Positions 23,303 through 34,175 of a stretch of DNA of 64,000 nucleotides are shown piece by piece. Position numbers and translations under genes: made by a program. The notes under the pieces are model-generated. The model was not told the DNA's origin, ran no database searches, and worked only from the letters and a program-made list of their open reading frames with translations. Location: the NCBI GenBank assembly GCA_023079485.1, contig CM041107.1, positions 5,600,657 through 5,664,656 of the forward strand, given 5' to 3'. Origin of the DNA: Archilochus colubris (lineage: Eukaryota; Chordata; Aves; Apodiformes; Trochilidae). Within the stretch, counting starts at the first letter, position 1; the number at the start of each line of letters is the position of its first letter.

Positions 23303-25839
23303 ATGCATTTGTTCCTCCCCAAATGCAATCTGAAACATCTGCTGTTGATGCTCCAAACCTCTGAAACCCTCCAATAAAGCAAAGCTTGCTCACAAGGAAG
23401 CACGTAGCCTGTCTGCAGTCCAGGATAGATCTAAGCAGAATTACCTGCCAAGACCTTTGGGGCACTTCATATTTATTACAGCTCAGCAATCAATTCCAGC
23501 TTAGGCTGTAATGGCTCTATCTGACACCAGCCCCTAGAAATACTCTGACCACTTTTTGCTACAAAGAATTACACTTTCTACTTGCAGAAGTGATGTCATG
23601 CTCCGTTTTTTCCAGATCTTTGGGCTGAAAAACTGAAAATGAGTTAAAATTGCTTTGTGTGGGTTACATGAAATACAAGAAGAAATGAAATAGGAAAGCA
23701 AACCACCAAGGTCTAGGCAGAGCCAAGCATCCCATCCAACCCTGCTAAGTCTCTTGTGCTGTTAATTAAAAGATGAACTCCAGCCCAAAGCTGAGGATTG
23801 GCACATCTGTTTTGGGAGGTTCTCATTGCACACTTTGGAAAGGGGAAATGGATTGTTTCCAGGAGCACCACAGGGTGTTGATGGATGCACTGGCACCTTT
23901 GGAGGTGTCCACAGCTCTGTTCCCTTCTCACAGCAATCAGTGCTACCAAAGGGCTGTGGCCACCCAGGCCAGGGCAGTGTCCCTGGGCTGCTCTGATCTC
24001 ACAGTGCAGGTGGCCCAGGGCACACAGGAGGTGCCTCAGCATTTTCCTTTCCGTCACCTTGAGGAGAGAAATAGGAACTGTCATCTCCTGAAGAGGTACA
24101 AAGTACCAAGGAGCTGAGCACAGCAACATTTTCCACAGCTGCAGGGTGTGTGCCAGTGTCCTGAAGCAGAAGAGGACACAGTGGCTACTGGAAGCCCATC
24201 AGCCCAGGGCTGGATTAGCTCATTACTGCTTAGGAATTTTATTCATGCCTTCAGGCATGAGCCACGTTACAGAAGAGGGCATGGTACAAAGAGCCCTGAG
24301 TCAGCCTTAACATCTTCACTGTCTGATTCCATGTCAGTCTCTAAAAGCAGAATCGCTAAAAACCCCAAAGGCAGCAGAGGCTGAGTTTGTCACTGTGACA
24401 TTCATTAATAATATCTCCATGGCATTTAGATCTCAAAGAGTTAATAAATGCTGGTGAACATCCCTGTCCTCAGCTTGGAGCTGAGGGTGATGCAACCTTG
24501 AGGACTACCCCAAGGTCACGGATCCCAAAATTAAAGAGAGAACAGACAAAAAACACTCCTCAAGTCTGCCAGACTGATGCCTTCTCTACTGGACCATCTG
24601 CAGCAGATGTGCCAAAATAGATTGGTTTAAATGGCCTAAATATGTCCAAGTCCTGAGGTGCTGAGTGCCCTCAGCAATGTTTCCTTGCTGCCTAGAGGCA
24701 TTTGTCAGGACTGCTATTAATACCATTAGCAGATAATGGCTTTGCAGCTCCTGAAATTCTCCCCAGGCCCTCCCTTTATTTATTGCAGATGTGAGGAGGG
24801 AGGAGGCAGCAGCTCCTCATTTCTGGGAGATCTCTCCTGATTTCCCTGCCATGCAATGGCCCTGCCCAGCAGTGCCTGGGATGTTCCCCTGCCCTCCAGC
24901 TTTTCCCTGGAGCAGAACACTGCAACCAGACACAGAACCATCCAGCATCCTGGCTTGGTTTGCAACCCCTTCAATATCTGGATGAGTGGGATGTCTGCTG
25001 GCTCTTGTCCTGAGAGGTTTCACCAGTAGCCCTGGGTGCCTTGGAACAGCACTTCTTTAGGATGCCAGGAAAGCTCTCAGGAATTCCATCTAGACCATGG
25101 AGTTCCACTTGGTGCCTCCTGGAATCTGTCACTGAGATTCCAGTTGCAGCTGTTCAATTGTCATTTTAGCAGATGGCTTGTGGTGCACCAGCAGCTGCCA
25201 TTTGAGAGCCCTGGAGCTCCTCAGCTCATTCAAGCTGCCTCAGAGAAGGCTCAGACTGCTCCTCACTGCCCTTTGGATGCTCTACATCCACACAGGGTAA
25301 GGCAGCTCTGTACCAAACCCCCCAGGTGTGTGCAGCAGGGTCTGGGGGGGAGGAAAAAAAAAGAACCAAAGCCCAAGTGGTAAACACCATTTACACCCAA
25401 CTGGGCAGCAGCTTTGTATTGAGCCCATCTTACTAAGGGCTAATGCTCTTTGCTCCCTGCTGGGACTCTCTAGGCCGTAGGGATGGTTGACTTCAGGAGC
25501 AGAGAACTGCAAAACTCATCACTTGTCCACTTCAGACAGCTCAGACACCAAACAGTGACTGTGGCTGCACAGGAGGTGCTGCCAGCAAGACCAGCAGGAC
25601 CTCAAGTTCTCTACTGGTTGCTTTAAGTCTTCATGCAACTGGTACCATTGCTGATGGGGTGCCCTGGAAAGGGGTTCCCTGCACTTTTGGATCAGGAATC
25701 CTTCTTCAGTTGGGCACAAAAGTCTTGGAAACTACAAGTCTTGAAGTCCTGTCTATGAGAAGATGATTTCTGCAGTGTTGCAAGGAAGAGGGACTGCAGC
25801 ACCAGAGGCTGACACTGATGGGGCCTCTCATAGTACTTA
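23303..25839. other. Unique non-coding sequence
   Basis: No gene is seen over 2.5 kb. Several overlapping open frames of 110-140 codons lie at 23713-24129 on both strands. None resembles a known domain, and coding on both strands at once is typical of chance frames in moderate-GC DNA. Confidence 0.5.
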
Positions 25840-26345
25840 GAATCATAGGATTTTCAGGGTGAAGAGACGTTTAAGCTCACCCAGTTCCAACCTCCCATGG
25901 GCAGGGACCCCTCCCACCAGCTCAGGTTGCTCAGAGCCCCATCCAGACTGACCGTAGAAACTCCCAGGGATGGATGGGGCTCCCACCACCTCTGTGGGCA
26001 ACCTGTGCCAGGGTCTCACCACCCTCATGGGGAAGAACTTCTTCCTAAAATCCAATCTAAATCTACCTACTTTGAGTTTGAATCCATTCCCTCAGTTTTC
26101 CTGTAAAAGACCCTCCCCAGCTTTCCTGTAGCCCCTTCAGACACTGGAAGCCACAATGAGGTCTCCTTGGACCCTTCTCCTCTCCACACTGAACAACCCC
26201 AACACTCCCAGTGATGCTCCAGCCCTCTCCTCATCCTCCTGGCCCAATTCTGGACACACTCCAGCACCTCCTTTGTGACAGAGGCTCCAGAACTGGAAGC
26301 AGGACTTGAGTCCAAGAGCAGAGCCAAAGCATCATTCCCTGCTGC
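25840..26345 (-). mobile_element. CR1 LINE fragment, minus strand
   Basis: About 500 bp of CR1 in minus orientation. On the plus strand it begins with the complement of the terminal repeat ('AGAATCATAGGATT'), followed by 'CCCATGGGCAGGGACCCC', 'GAGCCCCATCCAGACTG', 'TCTCACCACCCTCATGGGG', 'AAGAACTTCTTCCTAAAATC', 'CACTGAACAACCCCAACACT' and 'CTGGACACACTCCAGCACCTC', a canonical minus-strand CR1 order. The 130-residue-range open frames across it are repeat-derived. The far boundary near 26345 is approximate. Confidence 0.93.
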
Positions 26346-27142
26346 TGTCAGAGCTTTGGCAGTGATTTGGGCTGGAGTGTGCAGGTTTTGGCCACGATCC
26401 TCTGGAGCCTTTTAAAAAGCCAGAGATGAGATTTGTTGTGTGTTGGGCTGGAAGAGAGGCCAAGGCTGCAGGTTTGCAGCATTGTTTTGAAGCAGAGCAG
26501 CAGTTTGCAAATCTCTCTTTGCAGATTTTGCTGCAGCCCGAAAAAAAGGAGGAAACAAAAAGCCAAAACAAACAGAAAGCTACAGGGGAAAAAAAAAACC
26601 CAACACCCACACAAAAACCCCACCAAAATCCAAAAATCCAACAAGAAAAAAAAACAACCAAAAAAAAAACCCTAAACAAACAAGGAAAGCTTTAACTTCT
26701 ATAATAGCAAGTTTAATTAGTTTCATTTATCTGTGAATTTAGTTTGCTTGTTCTAGGCATAATAAACACTGCAAGTTATTGTTAATTCAAGATCTACTGC
26801 CTGCTCGTGATGATGCTGGGATGAGATTGCTGCCTCCATCCCCCTGGTTTTCTGCCTGGGTAGCAAAACCTGTGTAATTCCTGCTGTGATTCTGGCATCC
26901 TAAAAACTCATCAAGGAGAGAGTTTATGGCTTGCACACTGGGTCACAAAGACCTCTGCAGTTCTTCTCTGGATAATAAGTAATAAAAAGTTTTTTTAAAA
27001 AAGATAATTTTCAAAAAGGGTCAAAAGTGCCAAGAAAAGCAGAGAGTGCAGGGACAGTGGGAGAAGGCAGCTGGGATGGAGCTTTAGGAGCTGAACTTTA
27101 GGATGGGTCAGAGTAAGAATGACCCCCCAGCTGCAGCATGGC
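26346..27142. other. Unique non-coding sequence with A/C-rich tract
   Basis: No gene is seen. After the CR1 copy the sequence passes through the A/C-rich tract at 26538-26690, an AT-rich interval (26695-26790) and a T/A run near 26990-27005, and then leads into the minisatellite at 27143. Confidence 0.5.
26538..26690 (+). repeat. A/C-rich low-complexity tract
   Basis: About 150 bp of A with interspersed C and little G or T, such as AAAAAAAAAACCCAACACCC, ACCCCACCAAAATCC and AAAAAAAAAACCCTAAAC. It is imperfect simple sequence. The complementary strand gives Phe/Gly/Trp-rich frames that are artefacts. The single CCCTAA word is not a telomeric array. Confidence 0.85.
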
Positions 27143-27320
27143 TGTAGGGTGTCCTGTTCCCATGGGTGCTGGGTGCCTTTAGGATGTCCCAATTCCCATG
27201 GATTTTGGGTGTCTGCAGGGTGTCCCAGGGGTGCTGGATTCCTGTAGGGTGTCCTATTCCAATGGGTGCTGGGTGCCTTTAGGATGTCCCATTCCAATGG
27301 GTGCTGGGTTCCTGGCAGGT
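27143..27320 (+). repeat. Minisatellite of about 34 bp with a 100-bp higher-order period
   Basis: Degenerate units begin at about 27143, 27179, 27213, 27243 and 27279, each carrying a 'GTAGGGTGTCC' or 'TTAGGATGTCC' start and a 'CCATGGGTGCTGGGT' or 'CCAATGGGTGCTGGGT' end. The GTAGGGTGTCC-type unit followed by the TTAGGATGTCC-type unit appears twice, exactly 100 bp apart (27143 and 27243), which indicates amplification of a block of units. The third unit lacks several bases. Open frames across it (Gly/Trp/Pro-rich) are repeat artefacts. Confidence 0.85.
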
Positions 27321-28609
27321 GTAGAGCACAAGGCAGTAACAGGAGGGGAAGTCCCTCTGGGACCCCACAACCAGATTTTGGGTTTTAAACCTCATTTTTG
27401 GCTCTGGCACTTCCTCTGACCTGGCTGGTGAGCCCAGGCAGATCCTTGCCCAGCTCTGATAACTTTCTGTTTGCTCCAAGGAGAGTTGTTCCACTGATTG
27501 AACCTGACAGGACTCAATAGCTCCATTACAAAGGATAAAAGATTGTCTTTAGCAGGAGAGAGAGAGGAAGAGACAGAGACTGGAGTCTTTTTAATCAGAA
27601 ACCTGAATTAACCTTCCCAGAAGAGAATCCGTGTGGATTGTGGCTTTTATTTATAAAGCTATTTCTTCCTTCAGGCTTGCTTTATTTGCAAGGAGAAGTA
27701 AAAGCATGAGAAAAGCAGCATTTTGAGAATATCTTGGCTGAGTGTCTCTGCATAGCTGTGCTGGAAAATCCAAATAATGAGAATTAATTGAAACCCCAAA
27801 GCACAACTCAGCCAATACAACTGTTCTCCCCCAAAACAAAAAGGAAATCTCATCAACTTGAGTAGAAGGTGGTCTTGCTGAGCTCTAAACAACCTGAACA
27901 CTCTTCTCAGGCTTTTGCAAAGAGAGGGATTATTTCCCTTTTAGAATATCAAAAGGCAGGTGGAAGGGTGAGCAACTGAGCAATTTCATTACCTATTGAA
28001 AGAGGGAGTGATTCCAAGAAAAATGTATTTTTCCATATGGATAAAGCAGAGCTATTTGAGACTCACACTGTGTTCTTCTTCCACTGCAACTTGCAAAGGC
28101 TTTTCATTCTACTTGTATTTCATGTTTCAAGTGGATTATTTCCCTCCAGTTGATAAGAATGTAATTTGGTTAGGCCTTGCAGATAGTTACTTCATTTCTC
28201 AAAAGGGTATTTTGCATGGAAGGATCTTTCTTTTTTTTTTTCTTTTTCTTTTTCAAAACATCACCTAGAGCCTGTGGAAATTAGATCTGTATTAGCAAGT
28301 ACTAAATGGCTAATCACAGAGAGAGTGAAGGGTAAATTAAACCATGGTGGGATGAAAGCAACACTTGGCCTAAGTAGGAAGAGTTGTGTAATCAATGTGT
28401 AACAAAGCCACGTTCAGGCAGCTCCACTGGGTCCCTCCAGCAGCTCAGGTGAGAAAAGTGGCAGGAGAGGCAGCAAAAAATCTGCTTTGCCCTTCTGCCA
28501 GCATCTCTGGCTGCTGGCAAGAGGAGAAACCTCAAGTGGGAGGAATACAAGAACATTGACCTGGACACTGAGGGCTCCTGTCACCCCAGGGCATAGCCCT
28601 GAAGGAGCT
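27321..28609. other. Unique non-coding sequence
   Basis: No gene is seen. A GA-rich patch lies near 27557-27585, and a pyrimidine-rich patch lies at 28228-28254 (T11 then CTTTTTC). No motif cluster or transposon is recognised. Confidence 0.5.
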
Positions 28610-28697
28610 GGAGAAGGAGACATTGGAATTCCAGGAGAAGGAGATATTGGAATTCCAGGAGAAGGAGACACTGGAATTCCAGGAGAAGCAGACATTG
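28610..28697 (+). repeat. 24-bp minisatellite, 3.7 units
   Basis: Units GGAGAAGGAGACATTGGAATTCCA lie at 28610-28633, 28634-28657 and 28658-28681, with a partial fourth at 28682-28697. Units differ by single C/T changes (GACATT, GATATT, GACACT). Twenty-four bases is eight codons, so the open plus-strand frame repeats Gly-Glu-Gly-Asp-Ile-Gly-Ile-Pro. This looks superficially like a Gly-rich repeat protein, but the surrounding frame has no recognised domain and no splice or start context to support it. Confidence 0.93.
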
Positions 28698-31600
28698 CTC
28701 TGAGCTTTGCTCTCCTCTTCCTCACCTCTCCCCTGGTGTGGGGTGGGCACACGGGTGCCAGGAAGGTCCCAAACCTGAGCTCCTGCAGGTTCCACTCTGT
28801 TTCCCATAATGGCATTCATTAGTCTGTTTGACATAAATACTGTTTTCAGGTTAATATGTTTAACTTAATGAGGCATTTATTTTCAGCCTACAAACTCTTT
28901 AAGAAGGTATATTTTCTTCCAGTGAGTTGAACTGAGGAGGGGATTAATAACAGGCTTGAACAAGCAAGCAAAGAAAATAAATCTAACAAATCCTCTGCAC
29001 TGGTTTTGAAGTATGCTTGGATTGATCCAAGTAGAGGCAATCATTTCTGACAGTATGGAGAAAAATAAAACACACTCCTGGCCTGCACATCTCACTCCTT
29101 GCTGTCAGTGGCTATCTTCTTCCTCTCATGCTTCTCTCCCTATCTCAGGAAATGTCTGACCTAACTAAACCCAGCACCATTACAAGATTTCTCAGAAGTC
29201 AGAGGGATTCAGGTGACATCTCAGATGGATTCAGACTTAGCTATTAGCAGCATAAAGTTTTTTTCCCCAGTCTGTCCCCAAGGAAAATGGGATGGCACTA
29301 ATGGATAGGGATATATCCCTGGATTTCTGCCCATCACAGGAGGGGGCTTTGCACTGTGTTCCCTTCCTTGGCCAGACCCAGCCCAGTGCATCCATCCTGC
29401 TCCAGGCACTGGCACAGTCACTGTGATAGACACAACCTTCTGGGTTGCAGCTCTGGAGACTGGAGCTGGCACAGAACTAATCACTGAAGATGTCTGAAGA
29501 CCTTGGATTTTCATTACAGGCAACAAGTGGGAAAGGGAAATGCCTTAAGACTAACTAGGTTAGATTATAAAATCTCAGAGGTAACTAAAGTGGATTTTGA
29601 CATGTCAGAATTAAGGTGCCTCTCCCTCATCCCAGGTCCATTTACAGCAATCCCCAGTCTGGGCCAGAAGAATACCCCAGAAAATAAGATCAGTGCTGCT
29701 GGGGTGGTACCTGCAGCCTCTCCTGCTTCCAGGAGAGGGAAGTTTTCCTGTTTTCCTCAGGGGAGCTGATAAACCAGCAAAAAAGCATCTTCTGTGCAGA
29801 GCATCTTGGTAGATACCTGGGTGCCTGTCAGGAGACAAAGACTGGGATGGCACAGAAGTGCTGGAAGAACACAACTGGTCCTAAAGCTGCTCCCCACTTG
29901 ATACTGGAAGGTCACTGGGATGAATGAATAGCCCTGACCTGCCACAAATCCCTGAATTAGCTGCCCCTGTTTCCTCACCAGCACTTTGCTGCCCACCCGC
30001 TGACACAAAGATGTTTCTGATGTTTCACAAGCCCACAGCTCAGCCTAATTTTGGATGTTCCAGGCTCTGGTATTTGCACAGTCAGAACACACCTTACCCT
30101 GCAGAGCTCTGACAGTAAATCTGAGCAGTTTTCAGCAGATGTTGCAGGTGGTCTAAATTTCAGGTGGTATCATCAATTTATCTCAGTGCTTGGTCTGGAA
30201 TATTGCATGTTGCTCCAGGACCCCTGCAGAGGGACAGATAATGGCTCTGGGCCTCACCAAGGATTTATAACTCCTGCCTGGTAAGACAGAAGCCCCCCTG
30301 CCCAGGAAAAGCATCTGCTGTCTCCCACTTCCCTTTAAAACATCTGGAATAGCAGTTGGGATGCAGCTGTCTCACTGGTGGGCAGCCAAAGTTCAACCCC
30401 CATTCAGATTCATCTCAGAGAGATCTCCAAGAGGAAAATCCTATCCCTGGGTCTCTGCACTCCACTAAAAGAGCTGCCTCAGATGGAGACCTGGGGATTT
30501 ATTTCAGTGCCAGAGTTAGAGCCATTAACATCCAAGCTCTGCTCCTGCTGCCACAGTAATGCAGTGATGGGTGAATATTTGGCAGAAAACTGCATTAGCT
30601 TTCTGTCCTGGTACCTCAGCCCATGGCTCTGTAGTTGATTTGCTTCCCCTCCACTTCTGGACCAAAGAAACCCAGGAACCTGTAGGAATTCACCCTCAGA
30701 AGCAATGTAATAGTAACAGTTCTTGTATCAATACTTGCAGGGATTCTGTTTGTTCTGTTCAATACCTTCTCATTCCCTGTAAGCCATATTTGTTCTTTTT
30801 TGATTACTTGCAGGTATTTTCTGTTCTGCTGTAGCCCACGTAACAAAATTAACTTCTCCAGCTTTTGAGGTGTTTCCTTGAAACAGGGAAGTGAGAAACA
30901 GATGTACAGATGGAGCTGGGACAGCTAAATTAAGAGTGAACTCTCTGATAAGCACAGGTCCTGCTGTTTCTCTTAAGAAGCCCAAAGGTTTGCATAAGTC
31001 CTGCAAACAATTTTTACAAAGGGGCCAAAACTTAAAAGAGGACTGGATGCGAATGAAGAGGATTTTCCTGGACAGTACTGAGGGCAAGGATGAGATAAGG
31101 TGCTACAAACCTGTCCCTTGGGATCTTTTTGTTTGTTTCCAGTTAATTGCATCCTGAAGCAGGTAAATTTCCTGCCCTTAAAATGTCAGTTTCTATGGAG
31201 AGAAACAGGCAAGGGAAGGCTGGTTCAGCCTGCCAAGCTGAACTGCAGTACAGAACCAAAGGCTCCTCTGATGGGAACAGCATCAATCCTAATACACTTT
31301 ATATGACAAAGACACAGAAACTATTTTTCTTCAATCGACTCCCAGGTAATTTGCCAAATACAAAAATCATTGCAGTTAATCCACCATGGAGAAATGCCAT
31401 CTTTATTTTCCTACTGAAACAAAGCTTCATCCAGCCTCTGGGAATGCTCTCAGTGAGGGTGAGACTTTGAACATGAGCTCACCACATCAGCATCAAGAGC
31501 AAAGCCCCATCTCCAGATGTGCCATCAACTTGATTTGTGGCCTCCTGACCCACCTTGATTTCACCTGTCCTATTTCTCTGCAGTTAAAATAAAGAATAAG

Positions 31601-34020
31601 ATGACTGATCTTTGCATTGAGACCCACCAGTGATGATGCAATCTCTTCTGACAAAGTTTTTTCCAGTGGTGGTTGGAGAATGAAAGCTCTGACAGAGCAG
31701 AGTTATTCCACCTAGTTCCTAAATTCAGGAATGCTCCCAGAAAATTCAGTATCATCCCCAGATCAGTCCCTTTGGTGATGCTGGCTTGATTCCTGGCTAA
31801 GAAACACAGAGAATAGTGGATGGGGAATAATATCAGAAACTTGACATGAAATTTCCCTTTTGCTCAGAACTAAAGTCTGGTGGAGATCTTGGCATGAAAA
31901 GCAGGTTTTAATTTGTGAGTTATCTACTCTGAGAACACACCCTTTCCTACAATTCAAGATCTGTGTTCAAATTAATTCATCACTATTAACATGAACAAGT
32001 CACAGTCCAGCACAGCAGTGTCAAGAAAAGGATTTCCTATCCATCAATATTTGTGCCAGTTCCCAGGTCTGCAATGGAATCCCCATCCATTTGGAAAATC
32101 ATCTGGCAGCTTTTACAGAATGCAGCTCAGTGACTGCATTTCAGGCTTTCTTTGGAAATAGCAGTCTCTCCTCTTCCAAGGAGGAAGGAAACAGGACAAG
32201 CAGGACACATGAAATGTCTGATGCTGGAAGACATACCCATTGTTTTGGGGATGGGAAAGAGGAACCATTGTCATCCCCTCTACTGGTGGAAAATATGGAA
32301 GGAGAGGCTTGGGTTCCACCACTAAGCCTGGGGCCTGACCTTCCTTTCTTGCTCCCTGTATCTGCAAACTTCCAGGCTCTCCTCCAAAATGCATTCAAAA
32401 CATCAGAAACCACACGTGGGCTTTACCTCTGGAATTCATTGAGCTCTCATTGCTTCCCTGACCTGGCTCCATAAAAGTCATTTTTATACCTGGCAGTGCA
32501 ACTTCCAGTGAACAAGTGCCCTGCCAGGGACTCTTGTTCCAGCATTACCTTCCTCCTGGCAGGTAATAATTAGATTTATGCAGCCTTGTTTCTGCTCAGC
32601 AATCCTTAAATATTAAGTTCCATATCTCCTGGTCCCAAGGCATCTAAGCGGGAACCTGTTAGTCAACAGAGCACAATCTGGTGAGTTTGACTGCATTTCA
32701 AATACTGCAGCATAGCCAGAAATCCATCTGTCAAGTGAGCATCTCTGGCATACAATTCAAGCTGGTTTTTTCCCAAAGAATATGAGAAATTTAAAACACG
32801 CTTCTGCTTTTTTAGAGCAAGGACAGAATAAAGTCTTCCCCGACTGCCTGATCTATTGCTGGAGTTCTCATGGTATCAAGGATGAATCAGTGCAGAAGAA
32901 CTCTATGGATGTTGGTTTGGATTGATGGGATCTGCATTAGAGAGATGAGAAGCCGTTTAGGAAGGAGGGGTGGAAATTCTGTTACCAAAAAAAGCAGCCC
33001 AAGAAACCTTTTAGTCTTTCCTGGATGTTTTCCAGCTGAGAATCTCAAAGTGTTTCATCATTTAAGGACAGATGATATGGTTGCTCTCTCCTGTCACTGA
33101 GCCCAACAGATCAATAGCAGCTGAGCTGCCTGTCCAGACCCCAGGGGGGGCTCATTTGCCATCCTCAGGCTCCCCATGCCCACAGGACTGGGGACATCTC
33201 TTCAGTTTTACACACAGGAGACCAATGAATTATTTCATCTCTACCACATCTCATCAGGTGATGGTGGCTGCAGTCCCTGGCCCAGACCTTTTGCTGGGTC
33301 CAGGCTGCAAGTGACAGCACTAAAACGACACCAAACGCCCAGTGAGGTCAGAGCTGAGCTGGGACACTTCTCAGAACCCCCCCAGTAGCCACCAACCACT
33401 GGTTTATATGGAGAAAAGCTGGTGGAAGCTCTTGTTATCAGCTGCAAGGTTCAGGGACTTGACAGCTGATCAGAATTCATACAGGAACTCCAGTTCTTCA
33501 AAATATACATATGAGGGATGGAAAAAACCCTGCCATGCACACTGTTCCTAGAAAATGGGGCTGTATCTACATTAATCAGCATGCACACGTGGTAAATTTA
33601 CACAAAATGATAGGAAGGGAAGTATTAATTCAGCTCTGGGTATTAATACAGAAAGAGAAGGAGCCTCCTATTTGCTGCCTCAATTGTAGACAAAAATGCA
33701 ATTCTTTTCAGTGCTATTACACTGGATTACATGCTGAACCACATTAACATATTCCCCAGTGTTTTGTGATCTTATAATGAAATTCCTATTACAAATCATC
33801 CATGAAAGAGATACTATTGTGGGGAAAAATAACCCTTAGAATGACTTCAGACTGAGAAAGCAACACCACACCTGCTTGTTGAAAATGTCCTGGTTTCACT
33901 GACAGCTTTTGATGGGGGGCACCACAGAACAGACAAGTGGGAGGGAGGGCTTGGAAAAAATGTATTCTTTCCCCTCATTAGAAAACACTTGTTTGGTGCT
34001 AATGGCATGGGAGAAGGGTA
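28698..34020. other. Unique non-coding sequence
   Basis: Over 5 kb with no recognised gene, RNA or transposon. Open frames stay below 130 codons. AT-rich spots at 32560-32620 and 33730-33830 contain AATAATTAG- and TATTAAG-type words but are not dense enough to call. This is ordinary intergenic or intronic sequence. Confidence 0.5.
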
Positions 34021-34175
34021 TTGGGATGGCCTAGTGGTGGAGTCACCATCCCTGGAGGCATTTAAAAGGCATTTGGAGCTGGTGCTTAAGGACAGGGTTT
34101 AGTATTGATTGTGGTGTTGGTCAAAGGTTGGGCTGGATGAGCTTGGAGGTCTCTTCCAACCCAAACATTTTGTAA
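34021..34175 (+). mobile_element. CR1 LINE fragment, 3' end
   Basis: A short plus-strand CR1 3' end. It shows 'GTGGTGGAGTCACCATCCCT', 'GGAGGCATTTAAAAGGCATTT', 'AAGGACAGGGTTTAGTATTG', 'GGTTGGGCTGGATGAGCTTG' and 'GAGGTCTCTTCCAACCCAAA', then a decayed terminus. It shares the 'GTCACCATCCCTGGAGG' and 'GGACAGGG' wording with the copy at 23012-23302, so it probably belongs to the same subfamily, distinct from the copies at 1148 and 51750. It has no coding capacity. Confidence 0.9.

Noticed and set aside
26660..26675. AACCCTAAAC as a possible telomeric repeat
   Set aside because: A single CCCTAA word inside an A/C-rich tract is not a telomeric array.
33888..33910. TGTCCTGGTTTCACTGACAG, which recalls the start of some avian LTRs
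   Set aside because: No matching LTR end, polyadenylation region or target-site duplication could be found, and the similarity stops after a few bases.
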